Shown here: in pieces, positions 8,155-16,494 of the stretch
Numbering within the stretch: position 1 is the stretch's first letter
Layout of the letters: the number at the start of each line of letters is the position of its first letter
From: an uncultured Halieaceae bacterium
Lineage (GTDB): Bacteria > Pseudomonadota > Gammaproteobacteria > Pseudomonadales > Halieaceae
NCBI GenBank assembly: GCA_913057135.1
Contig: CAJXNM010000023.1
Coordinates: forward strand, 5,001-45,650
Length of the DNA: 40,650 nt
Direction of reading: 5' to 3'
The notes under the pieces: generated by a model
The model's database searches: none
Told to the model about the DNA's origin: nothing
Seen by the model: only the letters and a program-made list of their open reading frames with translations
Position numbers and translations under genes: made by a program

Positions 8155-8591
8155 AGAGTGGCCTCGAGTTCAGTGCTTAAGGGCCGAATAGACCAGCGAC
8201 GGGTAATACGCACAGCACCGCCCTCGTGACAGCTCTCGGAGGCCACCCAAACCACCTCATGGTCCTCGATGCTTTTAGCCACACACACGGACGATGGCCA
8301 ATGCCCCGGGGGAGTAATTGACTGATTCGCCGCACACCACTGCTCGAGCCATTGCCACTGATCGAGCGACTGGGAGTGCGGCCCATCGCAGAGCTTACCA
8401 AGGGGTAGCCGGGCATCGAGGCCCTGTCTGAGGGCCAGACGCTGGCGACCTTCAAGATCTGCGAGCTGCGTCTCTGCCAATAGACGTTGGCGGCCCAATC
8501 TGTTGAGTCGCTCTGCATCGATCGACAGGGTCATTAAGGATGCACTGAGTATGGCTGCCAGCAATGAAGCCACCAACACATCGAACATCAT
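8151..8591 (-). CDS. PilV-like minor pilin lacking a recognisable prepilin leader
   Basis: The 146-residue product begins MMFDVLVASLLAAILSASLM. FDVLVASLLA aligns with the IEVLVALL core of PilV and GspI helices, with Asp where the conserved Glu should be. The usual basic leader and Gly cleavage site are missing: the frame upstream of the double ATG reads G-S-L-A after a TAG stop, so there is no room for them. A soluble domain with paired Cys (LCDGPHS, WCAAN, SVCVAK, ESCHEGG) follows. It overlaps the upstream pilin stop by ATGA and the downstream PilW-like start by GTGA. Position between PilE-like and PilW-like genes supports PilV. Without a leader it may be unprocessed or non-functional. Confidence 0.6.
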   Translation of the reverse strand: MMFDVLVASLLAAILSASLMTLSIDAERLNRLGRQRLLAETQLADLEGRQRLALRQGLDARLPLGKLCDGPHSQSLDQWQWLEQWCAANQSITPPGHWPSSVCVAKSIEDHEVVWVASESCHEGGAVRITRRWSIRPLSTELEATL

Positions 8592-9121
8592 GGCCAGAGA
8601 TCCCTAGGTGAACGACGACCGAGACCATCGATACTCAGCAACGGAAAGTGGCTATCTTGGGCCAATGGCACCAGGCGTAGCAGGAAACCGCTAGGGTTAT
8701 CCAGCTCGACACTCAAGTGGTAGTGGTCCCTCAGAGAAACAGGTAACGGTCGAGAGTGCAGTAGCGCTTGGGCAGACTGATAGTGTCCTTTAGTTAAACG
8801 TAATTGCTCCTGCAATGCCGCCAGCATGGTCAAGTGGAAGGCCCCCTCCCTGGCCAATGCTCTTCGCTGCAAAGCAGCGTAGCTGGGGAGAGTCAACGCG
8901 GCTAACAACGCTACGATAGCCAGCACAACCAAACACTCGACGAGAGTGAAGCCTGATGCTCTCACCCACAAGCGTTGCACCCACAAGCGCTGCACCAACA
9001 AGCGCCGCACCAACAAGCGCCGCACCAACAAACAATCGCTCAGCCCGTTCGAACACTCACCACAGCGACCAAGGGAAGGCTCAAGAAGCTGCCAAAGTGA
9101 ATCCCGGTCACTTCCCTGCAT
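8588..9121 (-). CDS. PilE-like type IV pilin with an expanded repeat-containing leader
   Basis: The prepilin motif SGFTLVECLVVLAIVALLA is at residues 56-74, with Gly57 as cleavage site and Glu62 as mature position 5. A long helix follows, then a globular part with YHLSVELDNPSGFLLRLVP, like the beta-sheet region of PilE/major-pilin-like proteins. The leader is 57 residues from the ATG, far longer than the usual 5-30, and includes an Arg/Leu/Val pentapeptide repeat encoded by the 15-bp tandem repeat at 8964-9038. GAGGGGG lies about seven bases before this ATG, supporting it. A GTG at 8963, directly after the repeat, would give a normal five-residue leader but has no clear ribosome binding site. 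It is first in the cluster, 119 bases after clpB. Confidence 0.72.
   Translation of the reverse strand: MQGSDRDSLWQLLEPSLGRCGECSNGLSDCLLVRRLLVRRLLVQRLWVQRLWVRASGFTLVECLVVLAIVALLAALTLPSYAALQRRALAREGAFHLTMLAALQEQLRLTKGHYQSAQALLHSRPLPVSLRDHYHLSVELDNPSGFLLRLVPLAQDSHFPLLSIDGLGRRSPRDLWP
8964..9038. repeat. 15-bp tandem repeat, about 4.5 copies, inside the pilin leader
   Basis: Units on the plus strand are ACCCACAAGCGTTGC, ACCCACAAGCGCTGC, two identical ACCAACAAGCGCCGC, and a degenerate fifth copy ACCAACAAACAATCG. The unit is a multiple of three, so copy-number change keeps the pilin frame and only alters leader length. In the coding direction each unit encodes Leu-Leu/Trp-Val-Arg/Gln-Arg. Confidence 0.9.
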
Positions 9122-9186
9122 ACCTTCGCCCCCTCGCCCAGCGTCGTTATTGAGTAAGCGATGAGAGTAGCCGAGACAGAGGCTGG

Positions 9187-9222
9187 GTCAGTCATCACCG
9201 CCGGCCTGGGATGATGACTGAC
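9187..9222. repeat. Perfect 11-bp inverted repeat between clpB and the pilin cluster
   Basis: GTCAGTCATCA (9187-9197) and TGATGACTGAC (9212-9222) are exact reverse complements separated by 14 bases. It lies 18 bases past the clpB stop. There is no T-run on the minus strand after it, so it is at best an atypical terminator. An RNA-processing or protein-binding site is equally possible. Confidence 0.6.
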
Positions 9223-9240
9223 CACTTTCCGCCGAAAGGT

Positions 9241-11814
9241 TTAACGACTGAAGGTAATACCGTCCGGCGTCAACTGGGCGTGGATGGTGTCACCCGCAAC
9301 AAAATCACCCGACAGGATATGTTGCGCCAAAGGATTCTCCAGTAATTGTTGGATAGCTCGCTTTAAGGGGCGCGCTCCATAAACCGGATCGAAACCCACC
9401 TCGGCCAGATGCGCCATGGCCGCATCGTCAATCTTCAGGCCCAACTCACGCTCGGCCAGACGCTGGCGAAGGGACGACAACTGGATCGTAGCAATGCCAC
9501 GAATTTGGTCAGCCCGCAGCGGGTGGAAGACCACCGTCTCATCGACACGGTTGATGAACTCGGGGCGGAAATGCTGGCCCACCACCGTCATCACGGCGGA
9601 TTTAATCGCCCCGTAGTTCTCGTCACCTGCCATCTCCTGAATCAGATCGGAACCCAAGTTTGAGGTCATCACGATCACCGTGTTTCGGAAGTCCACCGTT
9701 CGACCTTGTCCGTCGGTAAGACGACCATCCTCGAGCACCTGCAGCAGGATATTGAAGACATCGGGATGCGCCTTTTCGACCTCGTCTAACAGTAGTAACG
9801 AATAGGGTCGACGCCGCACCGCCTCGGTTAGGTAGCCTCCCTCCTCGTAACCCACATAGCCGGGTGGAGCGCCGATCAAACGCGCTACCGAGTGTTTCTC
9901 CATAAACTCAGACATATCGATGCGCACCATGGCCTGCTCTGAATCGAACAAATATTCGGCCAGTGACTTACACAGTTCGGTCTTACCCACCCCCGTGGGG
10001 CCCAGAAATAGGAATGAGCCATTCGGTCGATTGGGGTCTGACAAGCCCGCCCGAGAGCGACGTACCGCATTGGCAACAGCTACCACGGCCTCGTCTTGTC
10101 CGACGACCCGCTCGTGCAAACTATCCTCCATACGCAACAGTTTTTCCCGATCGCCCTCCAGCATCTTGGCAACGGGGATACCGGTCCATCGTGACACTAC
10201 CTCTGCCACTTCCTCTTCGGTTACCCGATTGCGTAACAGTTGTGTCGGGCTGGGCTCATGTTGACTCTCTGCGGCAAGGCGCTTCTCTAAATCGGGCAAT
10301 ATGCCGTATTGGATTTCCGACATACGGGTAAGATCACCCGAGCGCCGAGCAGCCTCGAGATCTAACTTCGCCTGTTCAATAGCGCTTTTGACTTGCGCGG
10401 CACCCTGAACCACCGCTTTCTCAGCGGTCAGAATTTCCTCGAGATCAGCCAGCTCCCGCTCCAACACTTCAATGTGCTCATCGAGTAAAGCCACCTGTTT
10501 GCGGGCGCCCTCAGAGCTATCTTTGCTCACCGCTTCCCGCTCAATCTTCAATTGAATTAAGCGTCGCTCCAGTCTGTCCATGGACTCTGGTTTACTGTCG
10601 ATTTCCATTCGGATTCGACTAGCCGCCTCGTCCACAAGATCGATAGCTTTATCGGGTAATTGGCGATCGGTGATGTAACGCTGGCTGAGACGCGCCGCGG
10701 CAATAATCGCACTGTCGGTGATGTCGACGCCGTGGTGGACTTCGTAACGCTCTTTCAAACCACGCAAGATAGCAATGGTGTCCTCTTCAGAGGGTTCATC
10801 GACCAAGACTTTTTGAAAGCGCCGCTCCAGGGCAGCATCTTTTTCCACATACTGCCGATACTCATTGAGCGTCGTAGCGCCAACACAATGCAACTCACCA
10901 CGGGCCAGGGCGGGTTTCAGCATGTTACCCGCGTCCATGGATCCTTCCGCTTTACCGGCTCCCACCATGGTGTGGAGCTCATCGATAAAGAGAATAACCC
11001 GTCCCTCTTCCTTCGAGAGTTCATTGAGTACCGCTTTCAAACGCTCTTCAAAATCACCCCGAAACTTGGCCCCCGCCAACAATGCACCTAAATCGAGGGA
11101 CAAGATGCGTTTGTCCTTTAAGCCTTCCGGAACCTCTTTATTTACCACCCGCTGGGCGAGCCCTTCGATGATGGCGGTCTTGCCGACACCTGGTTCACCG
11201 ATGAGCACAGGGTTATTCTTGGTCCGCCGCTGCAATACTTGAATAGTTCGTCGAATTTCGTCATCTCGACCAATTACCGGATCGAGCTTACCCGCCTCTG
11301 CACGAGCCGTGAGGTCGACGGTGTATTTCTCGAGGGCTTGGCGCGTTTCTTCCGCCTCAGGTGACGTCACCCCCTCACCGCCACGAACCTCGTCAATCGC
11401 ACGCTGCAGGCCGATTTGATCGACACCAGCCTCTGTTAAAAATCGGGCAACAGGGCAGCTCTTGTCCATCATGGCCAACAGCACCAACTCCGAGGACAAA
11501 TACGTGTCCTTACGCTCCTGGCTTAATTTATCGGCCCGGTTCAACAGCCGACTGCTATCTTGAGAAATGTGCACATCGCCGGCTGATCCGGTAACCGAGG
11601 GCAATTGCGCGAGCGCCCTGTCGATGGCGGCACTCAACGAGCCCATATCAGCACCGGCTTTTTGTAGCAGCGGGCGCGCAACCGAGCCCGATTGATCGAG
11701 CAAGGCCCTGAAAATATGTGCCGGTTCAATGAATTGATGATCACGACCCACCGCCAGAGATTGGGCGTCGGCCAGTGCACTTTGGAGCTGATTCGTCAGT
11801 TTATCCATTCGCAT
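9241..11814 (-). CDS. clpB: ClpB disaggregase (Hsp100 AAA+ chaperone)
   Basis: ClpB pulls proteins out of aggregates together with DnaK/DnaJ/GrpE. The 857 residues equal the E. coli length. Visible parts are the N-domain ([20 protein letters not shown]), the first AAA+ module with Walker A GEPGVGKT (206-213) and Walker [11 protein letters not shown], the long coiled-coil M-domain (about 400-520, rich in Glu/Lys/Arg), the second module with [12 protein letters not shown] and [14 protein letters not shown], and a C-terminal domain containing [14 protein letters not shown]. The start MRMDKL parallels E. coli MRLDRL and has AGAGGA eight bases upstream. It is downstream of rluD-pgeF as in E. coli and Pseudomonas, and a sigma-32-like promoter precedes it. 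Confidence 0.98.
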   Translation of the reverse strand: MRMDKLTNQLQSALADAQSLAVGRDHQFIEPAHIFRALLDQSGSVARPLLQKAGADMGSLSAAIDRALAQLPSVTGSAGDVHISQDSSRLLNRADKLSQERKDTYLSSELVLLAMMDKSCPVARFLTEAGVDQIGLQRAIDEVRGGEGVTSPEAEETRQALEKYTVDLTARAEAGKLDPVIGRDDEIRRTIQVLQRRTKNNPVLIGEPGVGKTAIIEGLAQRVVNKEVPEGLKDKRILSLDLGALLAGAKFRGDFEERLKAVLNELSKEEGRVILFIDELHTMVGAGKAEGSMDAGNMLKPALARGELHCVGATTLNEYRQYVEKDAALERRFQKVLVDEPSEEDTIAILRGLKERYEVHHGVDITDSAIIAAARLSQRYITDRQLPDKAIDLVDEAASRIRMEIDSKPESMDRLERRLIQLKIEREAVSKDSSEGARKQVALLDEHIEVLERELADLEEILTAEKAVVQGAAQVKSAIEQAKLDLEAARRSGDLTRMSEIQYGILPDLEKRLAAESQHEPSPTQLLRNRVTEEEVAEVVSRWTGIPVAKMLEGDREKLLRMEDSLHERVVGQDEAVVAVANAVRRSRAGLSDPNRPNGSFLFLGPTGVGKTELCKSLAEYLFDSEQAMVRIDMSEFMEKHSVARLIGAPPGYVGYEEGGYLTEAVRRRPYSLLLLDEVEKAHPDVFNILLQVLEDGRLTDGQGRTVDFRNTVIVMTSNLGSDLIQEMAGDENYGAIKSAVMTVVGQHFRPEFINRVDETVVFHPLRADQIRGIATIQLSSLRQRLAERELGLKIDDAAMAHLAEVGFDPVYGARPLKRAIQQLLENPLAQHILSGDFVAGDTIHAQLTPDGITFSR

Positions 11815-11862
11815 ATCGGTATCCTCTTGTGCCCGTTGTTGGGCTAACCACTTGGCAATATA

Positions 11863-11890
11863 AGTGGCGGCTTAAAAGCCTTATTTCAAG
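11863..11890 (-). promoter_or_regulatory. Candidate sigma-32 heat-shock promoter of clpB
   Basis: On the minus strand CTTGAA (11890-11885) is followed after 14 bases by CCGCCACT (11870-11863). The first element is the exact sigma-32 -35; the second resembles CCCCATNT in five positions. It lies about 50 bases before the clpB ATG and after the pgeF stop, so clpB can be induced separately from pgeF. Heat-shock control of clpB is well established in gammaproteobacteria. Confidence 0.65.
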
Positions 11891-11929
11891 TAGGGCAATA
11901 GCGACATCGAATACAACAAGACACGCAAC

Positions 11930-12730
11930 CTAGAAGGAGCGCGCCATGGCGACGGTGGCCATGCGACCGGTGACGCCATCGCGTCGGTAGGAATAAAACT
12001 GTTGCGGCGCGCTGTAGGTACACCAGCCACCACCTTGGATACGGGGCACCCCCAACTCCGCAAGGCGCCATGTAGCCAATTGCCAAAGATCCCCGTGGTA
12101 ACGATCACCCTGCCCCGGCGTAAAGCAAGGCGCTACCCCATCACCCCAGGCATTCATGAAAGTGGCACGCACCTCGGGTCCAATCTCGAAGGCATCCGGA
12201 CCAATAGCAGGTCCCAGCCAGGCCTGCAGCTCACCTGGACCCACCGGAAGCGTGCTGAGGGTTTCACCGATGATATCTGCGGCCAAGCCACGCCAACCCG
12301 CATGCAGCACCGCCACTAGCGGTCTATTTCGAGCTGCCAACACAATAGGTAGGCAATCAGCGGTGAGCACTACGCAGGGGCTATTGGGTTGCTCGCTCCA
12401 AAGGGCATCGGCGATACAACCGTCAGTCATTTCATCGGCATTAACGACCTCACATCCATGCACCTGCTCAAGCCATCCCTTGGGTGCATAATCATCGCAG
12501 AGCTGTGTCAACGTCTGCCGATTACGTATGACTGACGATCGCTTGTCACCCACATGAAAAGCCAGATTAAAACCCGCATAGGGATCGTCACTTCCAGCGG
12601 ATCCTCGACAGGTGGTAAACGCCAATACATGGGGTACAAACGCCACCGGTCGTACTACCTGGCAGCCCCCTAGGGTTACGCATTCAGATGCTTCGGAGCG
12701 CAGCACAGGAGCAGGGATGTCATCATTCAT
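11930..12730 (-). CDS. pgeF: PgeF/YfiH family purine nucleoside phosphorylase / laccase-domain protein
   Basis: YfiH-family proteins bind metal with two His and a Cys; members have been reported as multicopper-like polyphenol oxidases, purine nucleoside phosphorylases and peptidoglycan-editing proteins. The 266-residue product shows all three ligands: His91 in EQVHGCEV, Cys126 in LTADCLPI, and His143 in VLHAGWRGL. GPAIGPDAFEIG is also typical. Its start overlaps the end of rluD by eight bases, so both are in one transcript, as in E. coli. Which activity matters in this organism cannot be told from sequence. Confidence 0.9.
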   Translation of the reverse strand: MNDDIPAPVLRSEASECVTLGGCQVVRPVAFVPHVLAFTTCRGSAGSDDPYAGFNLAFHVGDKRSSVIRNRQTLTQLCDDYAPKGWLEQVHGCEVVNADEMTDGCIADALWSEQPNSPCVVLTADCLPIVLAARNRPLVAVLHAGWRGLAADIIGETLSTLPVGPGELQAWLGPAIGPDAFEIGPEVRATFMNAWGDGVAPCFTPGQGDRYHGDLWQLATWRLAELGVPRIQGGGWCTYSAPQQFYSYRRDGVTGRMATVAMARSF

Positions 12731-13691
12731 CGGGATCTTCGCTACGCAGTGTCGTCAGTAACGCTTCAAAATCCTCGGGAAGTGGCGTTGTAAACGCCAT
12801 CTGTGCGCCGGTAGCCGGATGCTCGAAGCTGAGACTCCGAGCATGCAAGGCCTGACGGGGAAAAGACCGCAGCATGGCTTGCAATGGCTCAGATGCGCCT
12901 GCTGGCATTTGTGGTCGACCCGCATACACCGGATCACCGATGAGAGGGTGACGCCGATAGGCCATGTGCACTCGAATTTGATGGGTTCTACCGGTCTCAA
13001 GGTTTACAGCGAGATAACTGTGATGCCCAAACCGTTCTTTCAAACGGTAGTGGGTCACAGCCGGTTTACCATTAGCAATGACCGCCATTTTCACTCGAGC
13101 ACTGGGGTGGCGTCCTATTGGCTCCGCTATGGTTCCCCCGCCAGATAATGCGCCTCGGCATACTGCAGCGTACTCGCGGCTAACCGTTCGCGCTGCGAGT
13201 TGTGCTACCAATGACTTGTGGGCAATAGATGATCGGGCAACAAACATAATGCCCGATGTGTCTTTATCGAGACGATGCACAATGCCGCCTCGCGGCAGCA
13301 ACTCCAGCTCGGGTGCGTGTGCTATGAGCGCATTGACCAGTGTGCCATCCCGGTGACCGGCCGCTGGATGAACCACTAAACCCGCAGGCTTGTTGACAAC
13401 AATGACATGATCATCTTCATAAATAACCTGAAGCGGCAGTGCTTGTCCTTGCCAAGAAACCTCGGGCTGTTGATCTGCATTGAGTGACAGACACTGATCG
13501 ACGGCCACTTTATCCCGGGGCCTCATAACCGCGCCATCGACGGTCAAGGCGCCGGATTTAATCCAGTGCTGTAACTTGGCGCGGGAATAGGTGGGGAACA
13601 ATGCCGCCGCCGTTTGGTCCAAACGACTGCCATGCAATGCGATTGGCACCTGCGCACGTTCATTAATGGTCGTTGGGATATCTGCGGTCAT
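12723..13691 (-). CDS. rluD: 23S rRNA pseudouridine(1911/1915/1917) synthase RluD
   Basis: RluD modifies helix 69 of 23S rRNA and is needed for normal ribosome assembly. The 322-residue product has an N-terminal S4 RNA-binding domain (SRLDQTAAALFPTYSRAKLQ, residues about 22-70). The pseudouridine synthase domain follows, with GGIVHRLDKDTSGIMFVARS, Asp142 being the catalytic residue, and VNLETGRTHQIRVHM. Length is close to E. coli RluD (326). It is divergent from bamD and upstream of pgeF, the arrangement found in E. coli and Pseudomonas, which favours RluD over RluC or RluA. No good ribosome binding site precedes the ATG at 13691. Confidence 0.93.
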   Translation of the reverse strand: MTADIPTTINERAQVPIALHGSRLDQTAAALFPTYSRAKLQHWIKSGALTVDGAVMRPRDKVAVDQCLSLNADQQPEVSWQGQALPLQVIYEDDHVIVVNKPAGLVVHPAAGHRDGTLVNALIAHAPELELLPRGGIVHRLDKDTSGIMFVARSSIAHKSLVAQLAARTVSREYAAVCRGALSGGGTIAEPIGRHPSARVKMAVIANGKPAVTHYRLKERFGHHSYLAVNLETGRTHQIRVHMAYRRHPLIGDPVYAGRPQMPAGASEPLQAMLRSFPRQALHARSLSFEHPATGAQMAFTTPLPEDFEALLTTLRSEDPDE

Positions 13692-13783
13692 GGAGGATAG
13701 AACGTCAGCAAAAGGTGGGCGCCAGCACTTGTCGGCGGTACACTTACAGATTAGCCCATACTAACACGATGGAGTCGTGACCC

Positions 13784-14719
13784 TTGACCCAAGCCTCTAA
13801 CCCACGCGCATCCCGCCGTTCCGATGGTCACTCACACAGAAGCCCGCTGCATCTCGCCTTCACCTTGGCATCTATCCTGCTGATATCCGGCTGCTCGTGG
13901 TTTGGTGATGACGAGGACGTGCCAATTGCCGATTCAGGGGAACAGCAGATTTATTTTGATGCGCAAGAGCATCTGGAAAATCAGAATTTCGATTTAGCCA
14001 TACGCACATTGCAGTTGCTCGAGAGCCGCTACCCATTTGGCCGATACGCCGAGCAAGCCCAATTAGAACTGATTTATGCCCACTTCGGCGCCTATGAGTA
14101 TGAAGCCGCCATAGAAGCGGCTGACCGTTTTATTCGGCTTCACCCTCAACATCCCAGTGTTGATTACGCGTTTTATATGAAAGGCCTAGCCGCCTACGAT
14201 TTAGAACCGGATTTCTTTGCCAAGTTTGTGCCAACTGACGATACCAAGCGGGACGTGAGCCACATCAAAGAGGCCTTTGCGGAATTCGCGCAGCTGTTGG
14301 CCCGATTCCCCGACAGTCCCTATGCACCCGATGCCCGCCAGCGCATGGTGCACATGCGCAACATGATTGCGCGTCATGAAATTCACGTGGCCAATTACTA
14401 TTTTCGCCGCGGCGCTTATATGGCGGCACTTAATCGCGGTCGCTGGGTAGTCGAACACATGCAGCAGACGCCCTCCGTTGCCGATGGGCTCGCCATCATG
14501 GCTCAGGGTTATTTCCTCCTTGGCTTAGATGATTTGGCCCTCGACAGTGTTGCTGTACTGCGGGAAAACTTCCCCGACCATCCAACCCTCGACCAAGACG
14601 GTAATTTTGATACGGTCTATGACTTAGATGGTCTTGAGCAGTCATGGGTGAATAAAATATCGCTGGGCTTATTCGACCCACCTGAGCCACCCCAGTTCAA
14701 CTATCGTCCACAGCGCTAG
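13784..14719 (+). CDS. bamD: BamD, essential lipoprotein of the outer-membrane beta-barrel assembly complex
   Basis: BamD binds BamA and the C-terminal signals of outer membrane proteins at the inner face of the outer membrane. The 311-residue product has a basic N-terminus, a hydrophobic stretch and the lipobox LISGC, so the mature protein begins at Cys37. Five TPR-like repeats follow (for example FDLAIRTLQLLESRYPFGRYAEQAQLELIY). Length is longer than E. coli (245), with a C-terminal tail. The start appears to be TTG at 13784: GGAG lies nine bases upstream, and the in-frame ATG at 13769 runs into a stop after three codons (ATG GAG TCG TGA). Divergent from rluD. Confidence 0.93.
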   Translation: MTQASNPRASRRSDGHSHRSPLHLAFTLASILLISGCSWFGDDEDVPIADSGEQQIYFDAQEHLENQNFDLAIRTLQLLESRYPFGRYAEQAQLELIYAHFGAYEYEAAIEAADRFIRLHPQHPSVDYAFYMKGLAAYDLEPDFFAKFVPTDDTKRDVSHIKEAFAEFAQLLARFPDSPYAPDARQRMVHMRNMIARHEIHVANYYFRRGAYMAALNRGRWVVEHMQQTPSVADGLAIMAQGYFLLGLDDLALDSVAVLRENFPDHPTLDQDGNFDTVYDLDGLEQSWVNKISLGLFDPPEPPQFNYRPQR

Positions 14720-14725
14720 CTAGCG
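14714..14725. repeat. 12-bp palindrome holding the bamD and nadE stop codons
   Basis: CGCTAGCTAGCG is a perfect palindrome at the point where the two convergent genes end. The bamD TAG is 14717-14719 and the nadE TAG is 14720-14722 on the other strand, with no gap. No terminator hairpin with a T-run lies nearby. Confidence 0.8.
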
Positions 14726-16339
14726 TGCTCGCCACGCCCAGGTAATTGGGTAGCGGCGATCACGACCAAACCCCCGCTGTGTGATACGCACACCGACCGG
14801 TGACTGGCGTCGTTTGTATTCATTCAAATCGACCAGGCGAACCACGCGATTGACCGCCTCGGGGGCAAAACCCGCGGCGATCATATCTTCCGGACTCGCA
14901 TCCCGTTCGACGTACTGTTCAACGATGGCATCGAGTACATCGTAATCGGGCAAACTGTCCTGATCCGTTTGGTCGGGTGCCAGTTCAGCCGAGGGTGGGC
15001 GCGTGATAACACGCTCAGGAATAACCGGACTGACCCTGTTGCGATACCGCGCCAAGGCATAGACCAGTCCCTTTGGACAATCTTTAAGTACATCGAAGCC
15101 GCCGGCCATATCCCCGTACAGGGTCGAGTAACCCACCGCCAACTCGCTCTTGTTACCGGTGGTCAGTACCAACAGGTTCTTTTTATTCGATATGGCCATC
15201 AAGACGACACCGCGACAGCGGGCCTGTAGGTTCTGCTCGGTAATATCGGTGTCTAGCCCTGCAAATTCATCGGCCAATGCGCCCGCAAAGCTTTCAAACA
15301 TGGGCTCTATTGAAATCGCCCGATAGCTAACCCCTAAGGCGCGGGCCTCTGCCTCCGCGTCTTCAATCGACATAGAAGCGGTATATCGAAAGGGCATCAT
15401 GACAGCGTGCACTCGCTCTGCCCCGAGGGCATCGACCGCCACCGCCAGTGTTACCGCAGAATCAATACCACCCGACAACCCCAACACCACCCCAGGGAAA
15501 CCATTCTTGTTGACATAGTCTTTGACACCCAACACCAAGGCGTGCCACACCGAGGCCACGTCATCGAGTTCGGGTGCCTGCTGGGCCGGGGAGACGGTGA
15601 CACCAGTGGATGTTCGCTCAAGCGCCACCCAATAGCAGCCCTCTTCAAATTCAGGCGCACGCTGGATCAGCACGCCCTCGGCATCGACGACAAAGGAGCC
15701 ACCATCAAACACCAGCTCATCTTGCCCACCAACCTGATTGACATAGACTACTGGGAAGCGATGACTTCTTGCACGCTCCGCGACGAGATCAAGGCGCTCG
15801 CGTCGTTTACCGCGATGGAATGGGGAGGCATTTAAATTAATCAGTAGCTCGGCACCCGCAGCCGCAGCCTTAGCCGCCGGCTCTGGATTCCAAATGTCCT
15901 CACATAGCGTAATACCGACGGCGGTTCCGTCGATATCGATGACGCAGGGCTCTTGCCCTGCTGCGAAGTAACGTAACTCATCAAAAACTTGGTAATTAGG
16001 CAGGAACTGCTTGTAATACTCGGCCACTAACCGACCGTCATGAATCACACCCGCGGCATTGAACAAACCCGATGGGGTCGAACGGGGATACCCCAATACG
16101 ACCCACAGGTCTCTCGGCAGTTCACGACACAATTGGGTTAATGCCGCTTCGGTCTGAGCACCGATACTCGGGCGCAGCAGTAAATCCTCCGGTGGATAAC
16201 CGCACAAGGTCAACTCTGGAAACACCACCACCGCACGCTGATGCTCCTTCGCCGCAGCACGACAGGCCTCGAGTACCTGTTGTGCATTACCCGCCCAGTC
16301 GCCGACAAAGGTATTGATCTGCGCCATGCATAGTTTCAT
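14720..16339 (-). CDS. nadE: Glutamine-dependent NAD+ synthetase
   Basis: The enzyme amidates nicotinic acid adenine dinucleotide to NAD+ with ATP, taking ammonia from glutamine. The 539-residue product has two domains. The nitrilase-like glutaminase shows the triad Glu42 (VFPELTLCGYPPEDLL), Lys110 (EYYKQFLPNY) and Cys146 (GITLCEDIW). The synthetase domain has the pyrophosphatase loop LGLSGGIDSA (about 287-295), LVLTTGNKSELAVGYSTLYGDMAGG, and RPPSAELAPDQTDQDSLP. This fused form explains the length compared with the 275-residue ammonia-dependent E. coli NadE. It ends tail-to-tail against bamD. Confidence 0.96.
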   Translation of the reverse strand: MKLCMAQINTFVGDWAGNAQQVLEACRAAAKEHQRAVVVFPELTLCGYPPEDLLLRPSIGAQTEAALTQLCRELPRDLWVVLGYPRSTPSGLFNAAGVIHDGRLVAEYYKQFLPNYQVFDELRYFAAGQEPCVIDIDGTAVGITLCEDIWNPEPAAKAAAAGAELLINLNASPFHRGKRRERLDLVAERARSHRFPVVYVNQVGGQDELVFDGGSFVVDAEGVLIQRAPEFEEGCYWVALERTSTGVTVSPAQQAPELDDVASVWHALVLGVKDYVNKNGFPGVVLGLSGGIDSAVTLAVAVDALGAERVHAVMMPFRYTASMSIEDAEAEARALGVSYRAISIEPMFESFAGALADEFAGLDTDITEQNLQARCRGVVLMAISNKKNLLVLTTGNKSELAVGYSTLYGDMAGGFDVLKDCPKGLVYALARYRNRVSPVIPERVITRPPSAELAPDQTDQDSLPDYDVLDAIVEQYVERDASPEDMIAAGFAPEAVNRVVRLVDLNEYKRRQSPVGVRITQRGFGRDRRYPITWAWRAR

Positions 16340-16494
16340 ATGGTGATATCCGCCGGTCGTCGCAATCGATATAGGAGGCGAAGTGTAACCACCGAAACGC
16401 CCGCTGTAACCGCTGCCCGTGGTCTTACTCCCCTTTCAGCGTCACTGTGTTGGGACAGCACCCCTACAGTATCAGCCCTGCTATGCTCCGCCCT

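Noticed and set aside
8790-9056. Alternative frame of the pilin gene with a repeated Leu-Val-Gly-Ala-Ala motif
   Set aside because: The same 15-bp repeat read in another phase gives attractive repeats, but only the other frame contains the prepilin site and pilin fold.
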